The notes below the pieces were generated by a model, which saw only the letters and a list, made by a program, of their open reading frames with translations, had not been told where the DNA came from and ran no database searches. This document shows, piece after piece, positions 1 to 6,123 of a stretch of 43,539 nt of DNA. Source of the DNA: CAG-170 sp022779365. Its GTDB lineage: Bacteria; Bacillota; Clostridia; Oscillospirales; Oscillospiraceae. Numbering within the stretch: the first letter of the stretch is position 1; every line of letters begins with the position of its first letter. Location: assembly GCA_022779365.1 (NCBI GenBank), contig JALFSI010000006.1, positions 1-43,539 on the forward strand, read 5' to 3'. Position numbers and translations under genes: made by a program.

Positions 1-158
1 TGTACGTCGCAGAAAATACAATACAGGCTGCAAGTGTGGAATTTGTGTGCCAGCGGCACACAAATTATGCGCGCAGCAGACTGCAAGCCTGTTCAAACGA
101 AAACCCAGCAAAGCGGTTTTCGTTTGAGAGCGTGTCAAAAATACTTTTTGACACGCTC
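1..158 (+). repeat. R1 multi-hairpin intergenic repeat, copy 1 (cut by window edge)
   Basis: Element shared with 31581-31806 and, inverted, 38933-39261. Visible hairpins: right arm of H2 at 8-17; H3 at 40-66 (AATTTGTGTGCC, loop AGC, complement); H4 at 94-126 (CAAACGAAAACC, loop CAGCAAAGC, complement); H5 at 128-158 (GAGCGTGTCAAAAA, loop TAC, complement). Constant sequence between hairpins includes CTGCAAGTGTGG and ATTATGCGCGC. It lies downstream of the acsC-acsE fusion gene. The left end (H1 and half of H2) falls outside the window. Confidence 0.85.
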
Positions 159-184
159 AAGGGAAGCCCCTTGGGGCTTCCCTT
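159..184 (-). terminator. hairpin after the acsC-acsE gene
   Basis: Perfect inverted repeat, AAGGGAAGCCCC around TT, 12 bp after the stop codon of the leftward gene. No long T run follows directly, so termination is inferred from stem strength and position. The next bases on the minus strand enter hairpin H5 of repeat R1. Confidence 0.55.
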
Positions 185-196
185 GCTTTGCGTGTT

Positions 197-2473
197 TTAG
201 GTATCCAGATAGGAATCAGAATACAGCTCGTTGTTCTTGAAGATGTCGCAGGACTTGATGGTCTCCATCAGGCGCAGGTCGTTGGGGTTGACGATGGCAG
301 AGGTCAGACCCTGCATCATCGCCATGGCGACCAGCGCGGAGTCCATGATCGGGCGGACGTTCTTCGGCGCGCCGTTGGAGTTGTTGGACAGACCGCCTGT
401 GGACTTGAGCCCTTCATCGGCAAACAGCTTGATGGCGTTGAGCACGTCCATCTGCTTATCCTGCATACCCTTGACGACGAGGAACAGCGGGTCGAACCAC
501 AGATCGGTGGATTCCATGCCAAGCGACAGACCGCGCTCGAGCATATTGTGGCAGTGCATCATGCGCTCCTCGTTGTCCTTGGCGATGCCGTCGGCGGAGC
601 ACAGCGCGATGCAGATCGCGTCGTTCGCAGCGGCGAGGTCGATGTTGGAGATACGAGAGCCGGCGTCGGCGGAGTTGACGATCGGCTTGCCGTTCGTGCG
701 GTTGTAGACCTTGATACCGGCTTCGATCGCGCGCTTGTTGGCGGTATCGAGCGCCAGAGGCACGTTGTTGAAGTTCTCCTGCAGCAGCTTGACCGCCCAG
801 GTCATCAGCTCAGGACCGTTGGACTCGGCAGGACCGATGTTGACGTCGAGGTACGTTGCGCCCGCCTTGATCTGCTGCGCGGCACGCTCCAGAATGGGAT
901 CGGGGTTGAACGTTGCCATTGCCTCGCGGATGACCGGGGAGATGCAGTGGATGCGCTCGCCGATGGTGACGAACTTCGGCGATTCGGGGTCGCGCTGCTT
1001 GTAGTGCGCGCCCAGATCATCGCGGATCTTGATGGCGGGGATGGACGCCGCGATCTTCTCGAAGTCCAGCGGTGCGTCGGCGGCGACTTCCTTCTTTGCC
1101 TCGACGGGCTTCTTGGAAGCGGCGGCAGCCTCGGCAGCAGCCTTGTATTCGCCGTCCTTCAGGTACTTGACCAGCTCGACCGCCTCACGCGTGCCGACCA
1201 CGACGTTCCACTCCGGCAGCTTGTCCTGAATTTCACCCTTCATGACCGCGACCTTGCCCGGAATGATGAGAGTGCGGTTGTTGACCTTGGAGGCGATGTC
1301 GAACTCGTCAAAGAACTTCTTAACAGTCGAGGACGAGAACTTGCCAGCCGCCCACGCAGTCAGAACGGACATACCCGAAGCGTCGGTGATGAGCAGGTTG
1401 ATGGGCGTCTTGGAGCGCTCGAGCTCGCCGGAGACCAGGAAGTAGGTCAGCGCGAAATCGACCGTCAGGCAGCACGGATCGTCGGGACCTGCGCCGTTGA
1501 TGGGATAGATGCCCGGGGCGACCTTCATCGGCTTCTGCGGGTCGGTGAAGATGTTCTGACGCAGACCGTACAGCGGCAGCGCCTCGGCGTAGGTCATGCG
1601 CGGCATAACGATGATCGAGCCGTACTTGAGCGTAAACACAGCGGCGAGCGCCGTTGCCAGATGCTCGTCCTCCTTGCAGAGGTTTGCAAGATTCACGATG
1701 GAGGGATAGCCGAACGTGCGGTCGCCGTCCTTCAGCGCGGTGCGGCGGACGAGCACGGCGTTTGCGAACGTCTCCTTGATCGTTGCGCCGGTCACATCGA
1801 GGATGAGGTTCTTGTTGCCGGACTTCTCCAGCGCCTCCACGGTGTCGTGCAGCTCAGAGAGGTCCGCGCCATGCACGCCCAGAACGATGCCCGCAGCGGT
1901 CGCGACCTCGCTCATGGCGGCGTAGTTGTCTTTATTCGCACCGTTCAGGATGGGCTTTGCGTCCTTGATGGCCTCCACAGCCGCCTTGGCGCTGTCCACA
2001 TTTTCGGTTTCCAGGATCACGCCGCGCTCGCACGCCGCCGCCTTCTTTGCAAGCTCTGCAAAGCGCGCCGCGTCGCCCGCGTCACGAATGTTGATAAATT
2101 CCACATATTCGCGCTCGCCGATACGCTCATAGTCCACGCTCTTCATCTGCGCGAGCTTGGCGTCCACCGCCGCGTCGTCCATGCAGGTGCACAGCTCCAC
2201 AGCGAACAGGTTGCGCGAAACAAACGTCTTTTCATGGCGGAACAGGACCGTTTCGCCGCCCAGCTTATGCCCGGCGACCTCCAGTGCCTTCATGGGGGGT
2301 GCGGTCGCCTCGCTCAGAAGCGCGATGGCTTCCTCGGACATATACGGGCACTTGGTGATGGGGAGCGCGCCCTGCGCGACCTTCATGCAGAATGCCATGC
2401 AGGTGGGGCTGCCGCATTCCTTACAGTTCTTCTTGGGGGAGAGCTTGAAAATGTCAAGACCTTTAACTGCCAT
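197..2473 (-). CDS. AcsC-AcsE fusion: CFeSP large subunit joined to methyl-H4folate:CFeSP methyltransferase
   Basis: 758 aa. Residues 1-444 match the large subunit of the corrinoid/iron-sulfur protein: a 4Fe-4S motif (C17, C20, C25, C42; spacing 2-4-16), a TIM-barrel region, and a C-terminal B12 domain with LLITDASGMSVLTAWAAGKF near 360-379. Residues 445-498 are an Ala/Lys/Glu-rich linker. Residues 501-758 are a complete AcsE-type pterin-binding methyltransferase: IGERI at 504, LDVNIGP with D543, LALDTAN with N579, D661 and N697, which line up with the folate-binding residues D75, N96, D160 and N199 known in the Moorella enzyme. Known role: the methyl group passes from methyl-tetrahydrofolate to cobalt and then to acetyl-CoA synthase. 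AcsC and AcsE are normally separate proteins. Strong ribosome site (AGAAGGAGG). AcsD is 21 bp upstream. The AcsE part is at 197-973. Confidence 0.93.
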   Translation of the reverse strand: MAVKGLDIFKLSPKKNCKECGSPTCMAFCMKVAQGALPITKCPYMSEEAIALLSEATAPPMKALEVAGHKLGGETVLFRHEKTFVSRNLFAVELCTCMDDAAVDAKLAQMKSVDYERIGEREYVEFINIRDAGDAARFAELAKKAAACERGVILETENVDSAKAAVEAIKDAKPILNGANKDNYAAMSEVATAAGIVLGVHGADLSELHDTVEALEKSGNKNLILDVTGATIKETFANAVLVRRTALKDGDRTFGYPSIVNLANLCKEDEHLATALAAVFTLKYGSIIVMPRMTYAEALPLYGLRQNIFTDPQKPMKVAPGIYPINGAGPDDPCCLTVDFALTYFLVSGELERSKTPINLLITDASGMSVLTAWAAGKFSSSTVKKFFDEFDIASKVNNRTLIIPGKVAVMKGEIQDKLPEWNVVVGTREAVELVKYLKDGEYKAAAEAAAASKKPVEAKKEVAADAPLDFEKIAASIPAIKIRDDLGAHYKQRDPESPKFVTIGERIHCISPVIREAMATFNPDPILERAAQQIKAGATYLDVNIGPAESNGPELMTWAVKLLQENFNNVPLALDTANKRAIEAGIKVYNRTNGKPIVNSADAGSRISNIDLAAANDAICIALCSADGIAKDNEERMMHCHNMLERGLSLGMESTDLWFDPLFLVVKGMQDKQMDVLNAIKLFADEGLKSTGGLSNNSNGAPKNVRPIMDSALVAMAMMQGLTSAIVNPNDLRLMETIKSCDIFKNNELYSDSYLDT

Positions 2474-2494
2474 AATTCGTTTCCTCCTTCTGCA

Positions 2495-3439
2495 TCACAT
2501 CAGCGCCGCGATCATCTTGGCGATGGTCGCGATCGCGGACGGGTGACGCATGATGACTGCGTCCGAGCCGCCTGCCAGAACAGCCGCCGCAGTGGTGATC
2601 TCCATTTCGATGCCGCGCTCTTCCTGATTGCCCCATTCCGGCATATCCGCTTCTGCCATAACGGATTCCTTCACGCCCCAGGTATCGGACGAGACCGGGG
2701 TCATAATGGGCATCTGGAGCATCGCGTCGGACTGCTTGAGCGCCGCGTCGCGGATGCGGTCGAGCGTGGAAGCAACATATTCATAGCCGTAGCCGGCAGC
2801 CGCCGAGCCGATGTTCATAATGATCGACTGCGGATTGACGCCGAGCTGGGTCATAACGGTGTTGAGCTGCTTGGCAAGGTTGATGTCAACAGCCGACTCC
2901 GCGCCGACCTTCTGGTTGTACGCAAGCCCTGCGGACGCGCCGACGGTCTTGTAGTTTTCGTCACGCGCGGAGAGCACGAGGATGTTCTTGCCTGCAAGCG
3001 CTTCAGCGCACTTGTTGAACAGCTCCGTGTCCTTTTCCACGTTCTTGCAGCCCATGATGACGATGGGCATCGTGACGGCATCCGCCACGTCCTTGGCGAG
3101 CTGCACGCACTCCTCCACGGACTTGTTCAGACCGTTGGGATCAGCGCCCTCAAAGTGCAGGCACAGGAAGGACGCGCCCTCCATCGTCTCTGCGCGCTTC
3201 GCCATATCGACCACCGTCTGGCAGCCCTCGTAGAACGCCTGCTCACCGGGCATGGTGTACTCCGCCATGCCGAGGTCGGTCAGCTCCACGCCAATCTTCG
3301 GCGCGTTTGCGATCTCAGCGTCGAAGGTGTGGAACGGCAAAACGTTCTGACCTCCGAGCTTCACGGCTTTTTCGCCAACGCCAAGCTCCACCTCATGGAT
3401 CTTGGCATTGTAAGCCTGTTTCTTGGGAACAAAAGGCAT
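2495..3439 (-). CDS. acsD: corrinoid/iron-sulfur protein small subunit AcsD
   Basis: 314 aa, the usual length for the CFeSP small subunit (CfsB), a TIM-barrel protein that forms a heterodimer with AcsC and helps hold the cobamide. Recognised by whole-protein resemblance, for example the ELTDLGMAEYTMPGEQAFYEG region, the segment LCLHFEGADPNG and MNIGSAAAGYGYEYV. The start is preceded by a GGGGGA ribosome site. It is followed after 21 bp by the acsC-acsE gene, so the two are probably co-transcribed. Upstream is an A+T-rich stretch (3440-3505) that may hold a promoter, then repeat R2, then cooC. No CODH/ACS catalytic subunit gene is in this window. Confidence 0.95.
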   Translation of the reverse strand: MPFVPKKQAYNAKIHEVELGVGEKAVKLGGQNVLPFHTFDAEIANAPKIGVELTDLGMAEYTMPGEQAFYEGCQTVVDMAKRAETMEGASFLCLHFEGADPNGLNKSVEECVQLAKDVADAVTMPIVIMGCKNVEKDTELFNKCAEALAGKNILVLSARDENYKTVGASAGLAYNQKVGAESAVDINLAKQLNTVMTQLGVNPQSIIMNIGSAAAGYGYEYVASTLDRIRDAALKQSDAMLQMPIMTPVSSDTWGVKESVMAEADMPEWGNQEERGIEMEITTAAAVLAGGSDAVIMRHPSAIATIAKMIAALM

Positions 3440-3506
3440 AATGTGAATCCCCCTACAAAAAAATATTTATAAATTAAATTATAAATCTCAAGAATTAGAA
3501 AACATA

Positions 3507-3669
3507 GGGCTGCACTGCACAATTCGGCAAGCAGCTTCGCCGAGAGATTTTTCGCCAAGGCAAGATTTGAAGCGCGCAGGAATACTTTGTGTATTTCGCG
3601 CGGTTCAAAGCGCGGCATTGGCGGAAAAGATCCGGCGAAGCGCTCGGGCGCAATTGCGCGGTGCTGCCC
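3507..3669 (-). repeat. R2 palindromic 3'-UTR repeat, copy A (long form)
   Basis: 163 bp with imperfect terminal inverted repeats (GGGCTGCACTGCACAATT left, AATTGCGCGGTGCTGCCC right). An internal stem is TTTGAAGCGCGC with GCGCGGTTCAAA. Its loop holds AGGAATACTTTGTGTATTT, shared with the copy at 42276-42437. A second nested stem pairs TTTTTCGCCAA with TTGGCGGAAAA. The element begins 3 bp after the stop codon of cooC and separates it from acsD. Confidence 0.85.
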
Positions 3670-3672
3670 AAA

Positions 3673-4440
3673 TCAAATACCCAATTTGCGCATGATCTCA
3701 TGCAGCGCGACCTTGATCGGCGCGCTGTCGGGCACGGTGGCGCTGGGCTTGCCGTCGCAGTCGTACTCATACACCAGCTCGTCCTGCGGCAGAACGCCGA
3801 CAAGGTCCAAGCCGTACTTTTCGATCTCCTCGCGCACGCCCGCGTTCAGCTCGCCCTTCGGCGCGCGGTTGACGATGAGCTTGAGCTGCGTGGGCTTCAG
3901 CTCCAGCTCGCGGATCATCTGCGCGATGCGCCCCACCGCCTGAATGCCCCGCCGGGAGCAGTCGGAGATGAGCAGCATCGTATCGACGTGCGGCAGCGTC
4001 CCGCGGCTGATATGCTCCAGCCCCGCTTCGTTGTCGATGACCATGTATTTGTAGTTTCCGGCGTATTTGTCGATCTGCGTTTTGAGAACGCCGTTGACAA
4101 AGCAGTAGCAGCCCTTGCCCTGCGTTCTGCCCATTACGAGCATATCAAAATCGTCCTCTTCGCACAGCGCCGTGCCGAACATCATTTCGGCATAGTCCGC
4201 CTTGGTCATGCCGCCGGGGATGCCGCCGTTCATCTCAGCGCGCGCCATCTGCTCACGGATGTCGCCCAGCGTCGTTTCGACCTCCACGCCCAGCACCTCG
4301 TTGAGGTTGGAGTTCGCGTCGGCATCCACGACCAAAATCGGACCTTTTTTCTGTTTGCAAAGATAGTCCACGATCATGCCGCAGGTCGTCGTCTTGCCGA
4401 CGCCGCCCTTGCCGGCGACCGCGATGGTATGCGTTGCCAT
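3673..4440 (-). CDS. cooC: CooC-type nickel-insertion ATPase for CO dehydrogenase
   Basis: 255 aa, SIMIBI-class P-loop ATPase. The N-terminus holds a deviant Walker A (G10-KGGVGKTT, with K11 and K16), then VVDADAN around D40. GCYC at residues 111-114 gives C112 and C114, the metal-binding pair that bridges the dimer in characterised CooC proteins. Known role: ATP-dependent maturation of the Ni-Fe-S C-cluster of CO dehydrogenase. ParA/MinD relatives lack the CxC motif. Strong ribosome site (GGAGG) before ATG 4440. Neighbours are cooT and a His-rich protein upstream and acsD downstream, consistent with CODH/ACS maturation. A promoter of its own is proposed at 4515-4543. Confidence 0.92.
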   Translation of the reverse strand: MATHTIAVAGKGGVGKTTTCGMIVDYLCKQKKGPILVVDADANSNLNEVLGVEVETTLGDIREQMARAEMNGGIPGGMTKADYAEMMFGTALCEEDDFDMLVMGRTQGKGCYCFVNGVLKTQIDKYAGNYKYMVIDNEAGLEHISRGTLPHVDTMLLISDCSRRGIQAVGRIAQMIRELELKPTQLKLIVNRAPKGELNAGVREEIEKYGLDLVGVLPQDELVYEYDCDGKPSATVPDSAPIKVALHEIMRKLGI

Positions 4441-4514
4441 AGTTCAATTCCTCCGCATTTGTGTGCAGACGCGCCAAAACAGCCGCACAAAGGCAGCCGT
4501 TTCGACACAGCTTC

Positions 4515-4543
4515 ATCCTAACACATTTTCAGGTCAATTACAA
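4515..4543 (-). promoter_or_regulatory. possible internal promoter for cooC
   Basis: On the minus strand TTGTAA (4538-4543), 17-bp spacer, TAGGAT (4515-4520). It lies in the 129-bp gap between the unknown small gene and cooC. Moderate match to sigma-A. Confidence 0.45.
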
Positions 4544-4569
4544 GTCGTTCCAGAGGCAAATTTTCATCC

Positions 4570-4797
4570 TTACAGCCGCGTAAACAGAAACTTCTGCACC
4601 AGCCCCGCCGACTCGGCAAAAACGGTCAGGTCGCCGTTCTGCTTTTCATCGACCGAGATGTTCACCTTGCGCCCCTTGATCTCCTGCCTGACCCACTGCA
4701 CGGGGTCGTCACACTCGATCTCGTGGAAAAACACATCGCGCATCTGATTGTTGGCGCACTGATTTTCGATCTCGCGCACCACTTCGTAGTGTGCCAT
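4570..4797 (-). CDS. unknown small protein between cooT and cooC
   Basis: 75 aa from ATG 4797; a GTG six codons earlier (4815) would give 81 aa. I do not recognise the family. It is acidic and soluble-looking, with no signal peptide, membrane segment or metal-binding cysteine cluster; the middle reads FFHEIECDDPVQWVRQEIKG and the C-terminus FLFTRL. The longer frame overlaps the end of cooT, and the shorter start lies 4 bp after the cooT stop, so the two are likely translationally coupled. Position inside a CooT-CooC maturation cluster suggests a role in nickel or CODH/ACS biogenesis, which is inference from context only. Confidence 0.75.
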   Translation of the reverse strand: MAHYEVVREIENQCANNQMRDVFFHEIECDDPVQWVRQEIKGRKVNISVDEKQNGDLTVFAESAGLVQKFLFTRL

Positions 4798-4801
4798 CGT
4801 C

Positions 4802-4993
4802 TCAGCCCCGCTCACGCACGATCACGACGTTTTCGACCAGATCCGCCATCACCAGCTCGCCCTCGATGACGACCTGACGGTCCATCAGGTCGGTCAGGAA
4901 CACCTGACCGTCATGGCACTCGATGCGCTGCACATTGCGCATGAGAAGACTTTCCTCCGCCGCCTGCGCCTTATATGCCGTTGCAAGACACAT
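4802..4993 (-). CDS. cooT: CooT-family nickel-binding protein
   Basis: 63 aa, matching the small CooT family. It begins MCLA, and Cys2 is the residue known to bind Ni(II) in the Rhodospirillum homologue. The remainder is a compact beta-rich fold (LMRNVQRIECHDGQVFLTDL, then VVIEGELVMADLVENVVIVRERG in two strands). Known role: nickel chaperone or carrier for CO dehydrogenase maturation. The start has a GGAGG site within the 12-bp gap after the His-rich gene, and the end is coupled to the next small gene. Family assignment is firm; the physiological role is inferred. Confidence 0.88.
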   Translation of the reverse strand: MCLATAYKAQAAEESLLMRNVQRIECHDGQVFLTDLMDRQVVIEGELVMADLVENVVIVRERG

Positions 4994-5005
4994 ACCGCCG
5001 CCTCC

Positions 5006-5395
5006 TTACGCGCCCAGCGCCGCCAGCACCGTAGACAGGCGCAGGTTGCCCTTTTCAAAATCGCTCACGGCGAGCATGACCTGCTCATAGGCGGTATTTT
5101 CGCCGACGTCCTGAAGCTGCTTGGCGAGCTGCGCCAGCTCGTTCGCGTGGCTCTGGTTGTGCCCGACCATATACTTCATCAGTGCCAGCAGCTCCTCGCG
5201 CGGGCTGACGTGCTCGTGCCCGCACGCGGCGCAGTTGTGATCCTCGCCGCAGTGGATATGCTCGTGGCAGTGTTCATGGTCATGGTCATGCTCGTGGACG
5301 TGCACATGGACGTGCTCGTGCTCGTGACCCGGCTCGTGAGAATGGACGTGCGTATGCTCCACGCCGTCGTGGGTATGGGTGTGTTCATGTTCCAT
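5006..5395 (-). CDS. histidine-rich metal-binding protein (CooJ-like role)
   Basis: 129 aa from ATG 5395, chosen because AGGAAG sits just upstream; a longer in-frame extension to 5482 runs through the promoter. Residues 1-62 hold about 24 histidines, mostly HxH or HEH repeats, plus four cysteines (C43, C49, C55, C58, the last two as CAAC). Residues 65-129 are a helical domain (LMKYMVGHNQSHANELAQLA) like those on other clostridial His-rich proteins. Likely role: nickel storage or delivery to CODH/ACS, similar in place and composition to CooJ but not clearly homologous. First gene of the leftward coo-acs cluster. Its His tail resembles that of the divergent regulator at 5595. Confidence 0.85.
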   Translation of the reverse strand: MEHEHTHTHDGVEHTHVHSHEPGHEHEHVHVHVHEHDHDHEHCHEHIHCGEDHNCAACGHEHVSPREELLALMKYMVGHNQSHANELAQLAKQLQDVGENTAYEQVMLAVSDFEKGNLRLSTVLAALGA

Positions 5396-5431
5396 GGTAA
5401 TGCTTCCTTTCCGGGAACTCGATTTGCCTCT

Positions 5432-5460
5432 ATTATACGGTTTTCCGACGCGTTTGTAAA
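5432..5460 (-). promoter_or_regulatory. sigma-A promoter of the coo-acs cluster
   Basis: Minus strand TTTACA (5455-5460), 17-bp spacer, TATAAT (5432-5437), about 37 bp before the His-rich gene start. Near-consensus. It may drive the cluster through to the acs genes. Confidence 0.8.
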
Positions 5461-5477
5461 GTGGTCGCACGCGGGCA

Positions 5478-5495
5478 AACATCCCCCCACAAGGG
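5478..5495. promoter_or_regulatory. candidate CsoR/RcnR-type operator
   Basis: A run of six C (5483-5488) in the divergent intergenic region, as AACATCCCCCCACAAGGG. Operators of this repressor family usually carry a G/C tract flanked by A/T-rich arms. The flanks here are only weakly symmetrical, so this is a tentative site. Confidence 0.3.
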
Positions 5496-5556
5496 TTATT
5501 TTGCTGTATTTTTCGGAAATTTCGGCGGATTTTTCAGTAGCGAAGCGCGCCCGTTT

Positions 5557-5566
5557 GTGGTATACT
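5557..5566 (+). promoter_or_regulatory. extended -10 promoter of the CsoR-family gene
   Basis: TGGTATACT (TATACT at 5561-5566) with no good -35 (TAGCGA at 5538). An extended -10 can compensate. The ribosome site AAAGGGAGC follows before ATG 5595. Confidence 0.55.
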
Positions 5567-5594
5567 GCAAATACGACAAAAAGGGAGCTTTACC

Positions 5595-5954
5595 ATGGAA
5601 CACGATCACGCCTATCTGCACGAACACGGCATCGCGCACACGCACGAGCACAACCACGAGCACGACCATGAACACGACCACGCCCATCCGCACGTCCACG
5701 AAAACACCAAGGCGGTGCTCAACCGTCTCTCGCGCGCCATCGGGCACTTGCAGTCCGTGCGCAAGATGGTCGAGGACGGGCGCGACTGCTCGGAGGTGCT
5801 CATTCAGATCGCCGCCGTGCGCTCCGCCATCAACAACGTCGGCAAGGTCATCCTGCAGGACCACATCCAGCACTGCATCGTAGACGCCGTGGAGCAGGAC
5901 GATGCGCAGGCGCTGGACGATCTGTGCCAGGCGATCGACAAATTCATCAAGTAG
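5595..5954 (+). CDS. CsoR/RcnR/FrmR-family metal-sensing repressor with His-rich N-terminal tail
   Basis: 119 aa. Residues 1-36 carry 15 histidines, mostly HE/HD repeats; residues 38-119 are the all-helical CsoR-like domain (DUF156). C65, H90 and C94 match the Cys-His-Cys ligand set of copper-sensing CsoR in spacing (25 and 4). RcnR-type nickel/cobalt sensors instead use an N-terminal His plus Cys-His-His. Context (CooT, CooC, His-rich protein) points to nickel, while the core ligands look copper-like, so the cognate metal is open. The fused His tail is unusual for this family and resembles that of the divergent gene. It probably represses the shared intergenic promoters. The stop is TAG, followed by a strong terminator. 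Confidence 0.87.
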   Translation: MEHDHAYLHEHGIAHTHEHNHEHDHEHDHAHPHVHENTKAVLNRLSRAIGHLQSVRKMVEDGRDCSEVLIQIAAVRSAINNVGKVILQDHIQHCIVDAVEQDDAQALDDLCQAIDKFIK

Positions 5955-5967
5955 GAGGACGCGCCGA

Positions 5968-5997
5968 AGCCCCTTGGTCACCAAGGGGCTTTTTTTC
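5968..5997 (+). terminator. rho-independent terminator
   Basis: Stem AGCCCCTTGG, loop TCA, complement, then seven T. Follows the CsoR-family gene. Confidence 0.9.
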
Positions 5998-6039
5998 TTT
6001 TCACCGCGCCTGATCGTCAAAACTCATTCCTCGGAAGGA

Positions 6040-6067
6040 TTTACTTTTTCACCATTTCATGTATAAT
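6040..6067 (+). promoter_or_regulatory. promoter of the LuxR/MalT-like gene
   Basis: TTTACT (6040-6045), 16-bp spacer, TATAAT (6062-6067), 33 bp before the leader ORF. Confidence 0.65.
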
Positions 6068-6099
6068 AATACTAAATATTTCTAAGGAGAATCGGAGCT

Positions 6100-6123
6100 A
6101 TGGAGAAAGGCAGCAGTTTATGA
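6100..6123 (+). CDS. seven-codon leader ORF overlapping the regulator start
   Basis: ATG at 6100 with its own AAGGAG site (6084-6089) encodes MEKGSSL and ends in TGA at 6121-6123, sharing ATGA with the start of the regulator at 6120. No in-frame start for the regulator exists upstream. The arrangement suggests translational coupling; expression of the peptide is inference. Confidence 0.45.
   Translation: MEKGSSL

Noticed and set aside
34..240. Similar short ORFs inside R1 copies (starting MWNLCA, at 34 and 31680)
   Set aside because: The frame is not kept in copy 3, and the changes preserve stem pairing rather than codons. The likeness comes from the DNA repeat.
188..3472. 1094-aa open frame on the plus strand opposite the acs genes
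   Set aside because: No recognisable domain, rich in Arg/His/Val/Asp as expected for the complement of GC-biased coding sequence, and the opposite strand encodes clear AcsC-AcsE and AcsD with ribosome sites.
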